In this document: positions 23,108 to 27,084 of the stretch, one piece after another
Layout: the number at the start of each line of letters is the position of its first letter
Position numbering within the stretch: the stretch's first letter is position 1
Virus record (IMG/VR): IMGVR_UViG_3300006990_000126
Location: 1 to 27,084 of that record
Direction: 5' to 3' (one strand)
Source: a virus
Length of the DNA stretch: 27,084 nucleotides
The notes under the pieces: model-generated
Told to the model about the DNA's origin: nothing
Database searches by the model: none
The model's input: only the letters and a program-made list of their open reading frames with translations
Position numbers and translations under genes: made by a program

Positions 23108-23958
23108 AGCATCACCGCCGTTTCGCCCGTTGTCAGCTCTGTTTCGCAGCTCATGTGGTAATCGCACCACTCGACGCAGAAATAATCGTTCCATTTCATC
23201 GGCCATTGGTGATTCTTGATACCCTCAACGGCTTCGGTGAGATTTTTCGTCATTCCATTGAGAGAACGCTTGCTGATTGGCTCAACAATGACGATACCTG
23301 ACGTATCTCCAAGGTAAATGTCCCTCTTCTGCCTCTTTTGGTTCAACATACCAGAAACCAGCTTTTCGTCCTCGCAATCGGGCGCAATAATGCAATAATG
23401 GGTGATTTCATCGGCTGCAAAGCGACCAGAGAGGGTTAGGACTCGATGATAAAACGCCAATTCCTTGCGATACCGGCTCATTTTGCTGGTCGTGAGGTTC
23501 CCCGTCTTTAGCTCCACGATCATAACGCCTCCGTCTGGGTGTCGAAACAATCCATCAATCATACCGACCAAGTTACAGTCGTTTTCCTCGTCGTACACGA
23601 CAATTTTCTCTTCGAGAGATATGATGTTGAGGACACCGTGATCCTCGCTCATCATCTGCAGCAGGTCGGATAATCGTTGTACGCCTGGGTCGTCTCCGTA
23701 GTCGCCCTTAGCCGCTTCTTCGGCGATAGCAACAGGTATCGGTCGAGGATCAAACGATGGCGTGAGAGCATCCTCCATGACCGTGTGAATCGCTGTTCCT
23801 CGGATCATAGCTTCGCTCTTGGGTGTCCTTATGTCGTAGAGAACACAATACTGAAACCAAAACTTGCGAGGGCAACCAAGGTATTGCATGAAAGAGGACT
23901 TGCTTACTCGAAGTGTCCCAGATGAGCGAGGGTCGTATGGGCTGATGGGGTCAGTCAT
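23104..23958 (-). CDS. Cas4/RecB-like PD-(D/E)XK nuclease with Fe-S cluster
   Basis: A 284-residue nuclease of the PDDEXK_1 group (RecB/AddB/Cas4-like), expected to trim or resect DNA ends. Key residues visible: Cys29 in YLGCPRKF, His58 in RGTAIHTVMED, Asp135 in GMIDGLF, Glu149 and Lys151 in VELKTG, and Tyr170 in the KELAFYHRV motif. At the C-terminus, Cys261, Cys265 and Cys271 (CVEWCDYHMSC) complete a four-cysteine set with Cys29, the arrangement that holds a 4Fe-4S cluster in Cas4 and AddB. The ATG at 23958 overlaps the upstream stop by 8 bases. A start at 24030 would overlap it by 80. There is no CRISPR array or other cas gene in the window, so replication or recombination is the likely role. 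Confidence 0.8.
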   Translation of the reverse strand: MTDPISPYDPRSSGTLRVSKSSFMQYLGCPRKFWFQYCVLYDIRTPKSEAMIRGTAIHTVMEDALTPSFDPRPIPVAIAEEAAKGDYGDDPGVQRLSDLLQMMSEDHGVLNIISLEEKIVVYDEENDCNLVGMIDGLFRHPDGGVMIVELKTGNLTTSKMSRYRKELAFYHRVLTLSGRFAADEITHYCIIAPDCEDEKLVSGMLNQKRQKRDIYLGDTSGIVIVEPISKRSLNGMTKNLTEAVEGIKNHQWPMKWNDYFCVEWCDYHMSCETELTTGETAVML

Positions 23959-24196
23959 CCTTCTTACCTGCCTTTTTCGTTGATTTCTTCGCTGGTTCAG
24001 GGAGTACGACGACTTCATCGAACTCTCCATATTCCTTTGCTTCCTTCAACGTCAAGGCATTCGGAAGGATTCTGCCTTCAAGCCCTTCAACAGAGCGAGG
24101 CAATCCTTTGCCATAGAACCAAGCCTTAGCGTCGGGGTTTGCTGCAACCCACTCTCGAACGAGAGTCAGGTCATCGCACAACACAAGGCAGTTCAT
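23951..24196 (-). CDS. Small hypothetical protein with Lys-rich tail
   Basis: An 81-residue protein with an alpha/beta start (MNCLVLCDDLTLVREWVAAN), a middle part (AWFYGKGLPRSVEGLEGRIL, then LTLKEAKEYGEFDEVVVLPE) and a basic tail (KKSTKKAGKKDD). The first strand, helix and closing EVVVLP strand suggest a mini Rossmann-like fold, but no active site is clear. The ATG at 24196 follows the upstream TAA with a single base between. AAGGGGGTT at about 24206-24214 could be its ribosome-binding site. An upstream start at 24262 would overlap the previous gene. It lies upstream of the Fe-S nuclease in the operon. Function unknown. Confidence 0.6.
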   Translation of the reverse strand: MNCLVLCDDLTLVREWVAANPDAKAWFYGKGLPRSVEGLEGRILPNALTLKEAKEYGEFDEVVVLPEPAKKSTKKAGKKDD

Positions 24197-24197
24197 G

Positions 24198-24434
24198 TTA
24201 CTCGGAACCCCCTTGCGACTCTTCAATGTTTTCTTCTGAGACGGGATGCTCGATGAACTCAACGCCGGTCTGCTTACAGAGAGCTTTCAGGTTGTCGTCG
24301 TGTCGGATAATGTCGTTTCGTGCTGACGATGCGATGAGGTTCACGAATTGCTGAAGCTCCCCAACGGCAGCTTCGAGGTGGTCAATGCGTTCTTGCGTCT
24401 GCTTTGCAGTTTGTTTTGGCTTGCTTCGGCTCAT
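24198..24434 (-). CDS. Small coiled-coil hypothetical protein
   Basis: A 78-residue protein with a basic start (MSRSKPKQTAKQTQERIDHL), a heptad-like helix (IDHLEAAVGELQQFVNLIA, residues about 17-35), a second helix (NLKALCKQTGVEF) and an acidic tail. Such small coiled coils often mediate oligomerisation. It starts 34 bases after the groEL-like stop. The gap carries a TTATAAGGGA run, which may include a weak start or promoter signal. No family is recognised. Confidence 0.55.
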   Translation of the reverse strand: MSRSKPKQTAKQTQERIDHLEAAVGELQQFVNLIASSARNDIIRHDDNLKALCKQTGVEFIEHPVSEENIEESQGGSE

Positions 24435-24468
24435 ACACCGACGACAACGCTTTCCCTTATAATCGTTC

Positions 24469-25992
24469 TTAAATATCGGCGACCAAGATTTCAGTTAGGA
24501 TCACCATTGAAGCAATCGAAACAGCGGCTCGAAGTGAGGATTTGACGACACTTGCTGCGTCCAGCACACCTTCTTCTCGAAGGTTGCCGAATCTTCTGAT
24601 CTTGGCGTTGAACCCGTAATCGTCGTTTCGCTCCGAAAGAGTCTCGACCAACCCATCAGCGTTGATGCCTACATTGAGAGCTAACTGACGAAGAGGTTCT
24701 TCAAGAGCGTTTGACAGCACTCTGGCGACTGGATAGTGTTCTTTGTCGAGGGAGTCGTAAAAGTCGCCAATCAGCCTTGAGACTTTAAATAGAGTCAAGC
24801 CACCACCGACGATAACACCTTCTTTGATGGCTGCTCTGGTGGTGTTCAAAGCGTCGTCCACACGTGCTTTCGTTTCTTTCATCTGTGTTGCGCTGGTTGC
24901 GCCCACACGGATCACACCGACACCGCCTTGTAGCTTCGCCAAACGCTCGTAAATCGCATCAGCCAGCTCCGTTTCGCCGCTAAGGTCTGCCTTCTTGATT
25001 TGTTCTTTCAATGTCTTAACTCGCTCGGTGATGTCGCCCTTCGCGCCAATCAGCCTGGTGTAGTTCTTGCCGATAACAGCTTTGCCGATGCTGCCGTCAC
25101 CAAGCAACGCTTCGTAGTCGAGCATAGCGTCGTCAAAGTGAAACGGCGGGACAACAACAGCACAGGCTCGCATCACGCCTCGCTGAACGTTCGTGATGAG
25201 CGTTTGCAGGGCTTCTCCTTCGATTCCCTTAGCGAGAACCAGCAACGCCTTCTGCTGACCAAGTGCGGCCTCCATAGCCGGTACGAGCTGGTCATTCTGC
25301 GTGATGATGTCTCTGGACAGGTGAACATGAACGTTGTCGAGAACAGACTCAAACGAACCCTGTTCATTGATGAGGTAAGGACTGGCGAAGCCAGAGTCAA
25401 TCTCGATGCCGTCCACGATGTCAAACGAATGTTTGGTCGTGTGGCTTTCCTCAACGGTGATGATGCCTTCGTAGTTCGTCTGCTGAAGCGCATCAGCAAT
25501 CAACGCTCCCAAGCCTGGGTCGTTGTTGGCGGCGACCGTAGCCACCTCGAAAATCTGTTGTTGCTTTTCTTCGTCGTTGTCTGGGTGGATAACCAGCTCG
25601 TCAATCCAAAGCTCCGACTGTTCGAGTAATGCGTCCATCGTGGCCTTGATGCTTAAGGGATTCAAGCCATCGTCGAGAAGCTTCAATCCTTCCTTGCAGA
25701 TTGCACGTGCGAGCAAGGTGGCTGTGGTTGTGCCGTCGCCGCCGTTGTCCTGTGCGTTAGCTGCGACCTCTTGGATTAGACGAACACCCATCATCCGATA
25801 GGGGTTCTCCGATTCGATGTCCTTCGTAATAGTCACACCGTCATTGATGGTCAGCGGCGAACCATACGGCCTTTCGAGCATGACATAACGAGCTGATGGG
25901 CCGAGCGTTGGTGCTACGGCATCAGCCACCAGGTCAATACCGGCCATCAAATGCTTTCGTGCTTCTTCTCCCTTAACTGCTATTTTCGTCAT
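24469..25992 (-). CDS. groEL: Group I chaperonin (GroEL/Hsp60-like)
   Basis: A 507-residue ATP-dependent folding chaperone. Clear GroEL motifs occur: TLGPSARYVMLERPYGSPLT (29-48), DGVTITKDI (51-59), GDGTTTATLLARAI (85-98) in the ATP site, the VDDALNTTRAAIKEG block and GGG at about 375-400, and VLDAASVVKSSLRAAVSIAS near the end. These mark it as group I, not an archaeal thermosome. It stops at TEILVADI, so the flexible Gly-Gly-Met tail of bacterial GroEL is missing and the protein is about 40 residues shorter than GroEL. The ATG at 25992 overlaps the GroES-like gene by 20 bases. Viral chaperonins may help fold capsid or very large tail proteins; the 2931-residue hub is an obvious client, by inference. 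Confidence 0.93.
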   Translation of the reverse strand: MTKIAVKGEEARKHLMAGIDLVADAVAPTLGPSARYVMLERPYGSPLTINDGVTITKDIESENPYRMMGVRLIQEVAANAQDNGGDGTTTATLLARAICKEGLKLLDDGLNPLSIKATMDALLEQSELWIDELVIHPDNDEEKQQQIFEVATVAANNDPGLGALIADALQQTNYEGIITVEESHTTKHSFDIVDGIEIDSGFASPYLINEQGSFESVLDNVHVHLSRDIITQNDQLVPAMEAALGQQKALLVLAKGIEGEALQTLITNVQRGVMRACAVVVPPFHFDDAMLDYEALLGDGSIGKAVIGKNYTRLIGAKGDITERVKTLKEQIKKADLSGETELADAIYERLAKLQGGVGVIRVGATSATQMKETKARVDDALNTTRAAIKEGVIVGGGLTLFKVSRLIGDFYDSLDKEHYPVARVLSNALEEPLRQLALNVGINADGLVETLSERNDDYGFNAKIRRFGNLREEGVLDAASVVKSSLRAAVSIASMVILTEILVADI

Positions 25993-26245
25993 GTTCCAAC
26001 ACCCCTATGATTTGTTCTATGTCAATGATGAATTGTCCCTCAACGGGTGTATCAACACTATGTCCTACGAAAAGAACACTATCGCCCTTGCTCACATGAC
26101 CGTTCATTTTCAAATGCTCGGACAGGTTCAACACCTTACCGATGAATGTCTTTTCATTTTCATTCTTCACGAAAAGACCGCTTGTTCGAGTGGCCCTCTC
26201 GATAAGTTCAATCAGCAAGCTGCTTCCAATAGGTCGTATTTTCAT
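25973..26245 (-). CDS. groES: GroES-like co-chaperonin
   Basis: A 90-residue lid protein for the chaperonin encoded next. It starts MKIRPIGSSLLIELIERATR. The mobile-loop region is ASGLFV-like (RTSGLFVKNENEKTFIGKVL, residues about 20-39), followed by the second barrel half with GDSVLFVGHSVDTPVEGQFI and IDIEQIIGVLE, as in Cpn10 proteins. It ends in an acidic EHDENSS tail. It starts as ATGA overlapping the methyltransferase stop, and GAGGG 7 bases upstream favours this ATG over the one at 26251. It overlaps the groEL-like gene by 20 bases, in the usual groES-groEL order. Confidence 0.85.
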   Translation of the reverse strand: MKIRPIGSSLLIELIERATRTSGLFVKNENEKTFIGKVLNLSEHLKMNGHVSKGDSVLFVGHSVDTPVEGQFIIDIEQIIGVLEHDENSS

Positions 26246-27084
26246 AACCATTCCCTCTCATCATTCAAGGTTTCTTTCTGTATTTGTGAAATGGATTCAA
26301 CTCGATTCGGGATGAGTTCTGCGTATTCCTCATTCAGCTCACACAGGATGGCATCTCGACCGTGTTTGATGGCGACCCCTGCCGTAGTCCCAGAGCCGCC
26401 GAAGGGGTCGAACACCACCGCAGGTACAATGTCGGCGTTGCATTCGCACGTCGCTTCCCAACCAACCGTGACCGCTTTCTTTGACATAGCGTCGAGCGTT
26501 CTCTGCTTGACCGTTCTGGGTGTCTGCTCGCTCATGGTGGTCGGTTTGTAGTCCTTCAAATCCTTGCCTTCGTATGTGCCTTGAGCGTTAGCCCCAGCGA
26601 CTTTCATGGCCTCTGTTATCCCCATGTCCTTCTTCTCGACGACACGGACATACGGTACGCCGCAGTCAGCGCAGCATCCGTGGGCTGAAGAACCAGCGAG
26701 GATGCAAGGCTCAATGAGTTCGGGTGGATAGACGGCGAAATGAGCCTCCCTGAACGGCTTGGGGTTCACCGTCCAAACGCTACGCTTGTTTCGCTTACCG
26801 GAGAACTCACGCATCCCGATTGGTCGAATGTGAACTTGATCTGTTTCGAGAAGTGTTTCATTCTTGATGCCGCCAAACGGTTGCGTGTATCGAGCTGCGG
26901 TTTTCTCGTGATCCGCGCTGGCTTCTTTGATGGCTTCGTGGTCAAAGAAATAAGAGTCTTTCTTGCTCAACAAAAACAGGTATTCATGGCTCTTAGTGCA
27001 TCGGTCTTTGACAGGTTCAGGCATACAGTTTGGTTTGGCCCAAATGATGTCTTGTCGCAGATACCACCCAGCTTCTTGCAGAGC
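26242..27084 (-). CDS. DNA methyltransferase, N4-cytosine/N6-adenine beta class (partial)
   Basis: The C-terminal 280 residues of a DNA amino-methyltransferase; the frame stays open to the window edge, so the N-terminal part with the catalytic (D/S/N)PPY motif lies outside. Visible family text includes EAGWYLRQDIIWAKPNC, EPVKDRCTKSHEYLFLLSK, RSVWTVNPKPFREAHFAVYP and the S-adenosylmethionine site FDPFGGSGTT (residues about 225-234 of the visible part), followed by GRDAILCELNEEYAELI. Motif I after the target region is the beta-class order. Between them is a Cys-rich insert (HGCCADCG...ATCECN), a probable zinc-binding element common in phage enzymes of this type. It could protect viral DNA from host restriction; no partner nuclease is visible. 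Confidence 0.9.
   Translation of the reverse strand, partial: ALQEAGWYLRQDIIWAKPNCMPEPVKDRCTKSHEYLFLLSKKDSYFFDHEAIKEASADHEKTAARYTQPFGGIKNETLLETDQVHIRPIGMREFSGKRNKRSVWTVNPKPFREAHFAVYPPELIEPCILAGSSAHGCCADCGVPYVRVVEKKDMGITEAMKVAGANAQGTYEGKDLKDYKPTTMSEQTPRTVKQRTLDAMSKKAVTVGWEATCECNADIVPAVVFDPFGGSGTTAGVAIKHGRDAILCELNEEYAELIPNRVESISQIQKETLNDEREWL
26253..26257 (-). promoter_or_regulatory. Ribosome-binding site deciding the GroES-like start
   Basis: GAGGG on the - strand is 7 bases from the ATG at 26245 but only 1 base from the ATG at 26251, so the shorter 90-residue product is preferred. The site lies inside the end of the methyltransferase gene. Confidence 0.6.

Noticed and set aside
22982-23206. 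A 74-residue form of the zinc-ribbon protein from ATG 23206.
   Set aside because: It would overlap the nuclease gene by about 100 bases. The added N-terminal residues are the nuclease C-terminus read in another frame, and the GTGA overlap start is simpler.
23104-23958. A CRISPR-Cas Cas4 interpretation of the Fe-S nuclease.
   Set aside because: No repeat-spacer array, cas1 or cas2 is present; RecB-like nucleases of this type are common in viral replication modules.
25000-25629. A 209-codon + strand open frame opposite groEL.
   Set aside because: GroEL motifs on the - strand are unambiguous; the + frame has no recognisable family and no operon context.

Overview
The window looks like about 27 kb of a tailed double-stranded DNA virus (Caudoviricetes) with HK97-type head genes and a long, probably non-contractile tail. 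Three features of the right-hand block suggest an archaeal host: an archaeo-eukaryotic primase with both PriS-like and PriL-like parts, an XPF/Hef-type ERCC4 nuclease, and a Cas4/RecB-like iron-sulfur nuclease. This mix, together with a viral chaperonin, resembles what is known of marine euryarchaeal tailed viruses such as the magroviruses. That assignment is inference. No host marker, integrase, tRNA or attachment site is visible. Shine-Dalgarno-like motifs precede most genes.

Left block (1-21242, all + strand): virion genes in near-canonical order. They are the end of a probable protease/scaffold gene, a decoration protein, the major capsid protein, two small SAP/HeH-like proteins, a connector candidate, a long fibre-like protein, two small proteins (one membrane-anchored), a second connector, an HK97 gp10-like neck protein, a tail terminator with a lectin-like N-terminus, the tail tube protein, a small unknown, the tail assembly chaperone pair G/GT joined by a probable -1 ribosomal frameshift, a 944-residue tape measure protein, and a 2931-residue hub/baseplate protein that fills a third of the window. 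No sheath gene lies between terminator and tube, which argues for siphovirus-like morphology.

Right block (21243-27084, all - strand, transcribed toward the left block): reading in its own direction, the genes are a DNA methyltransferase (cut by the window edge), GroES-like and GroEL-like group I chaperonin proteins, two small unknowns, the Fe-S nuclease, a 41-residue zinc ribbon, the primase, and the ERCC4 nuclease. Most neighbours overlap by 1-20 bases, so this reads as one or two operons for DNA replication/repair, DNA modification and protein folding.

The two blocks converge with no spacer: the stop codon of the hub gene directly abuts that of the ERCC4 nuclease gene. Coding density is very high. 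The longest apparently non-coding gaps are about 46 bases (before the tail tube gene), 39 bases (before the ERCC4 gene), 34 bases (after groEL) and 31 bases (before the tail assembly chaperone), so no gene-free stretch approaches 300 bases. The best candidates for follow-up are the frameshift site, the single-chain primase, and a small beta-module shared by a head connector and the giant hub protein.
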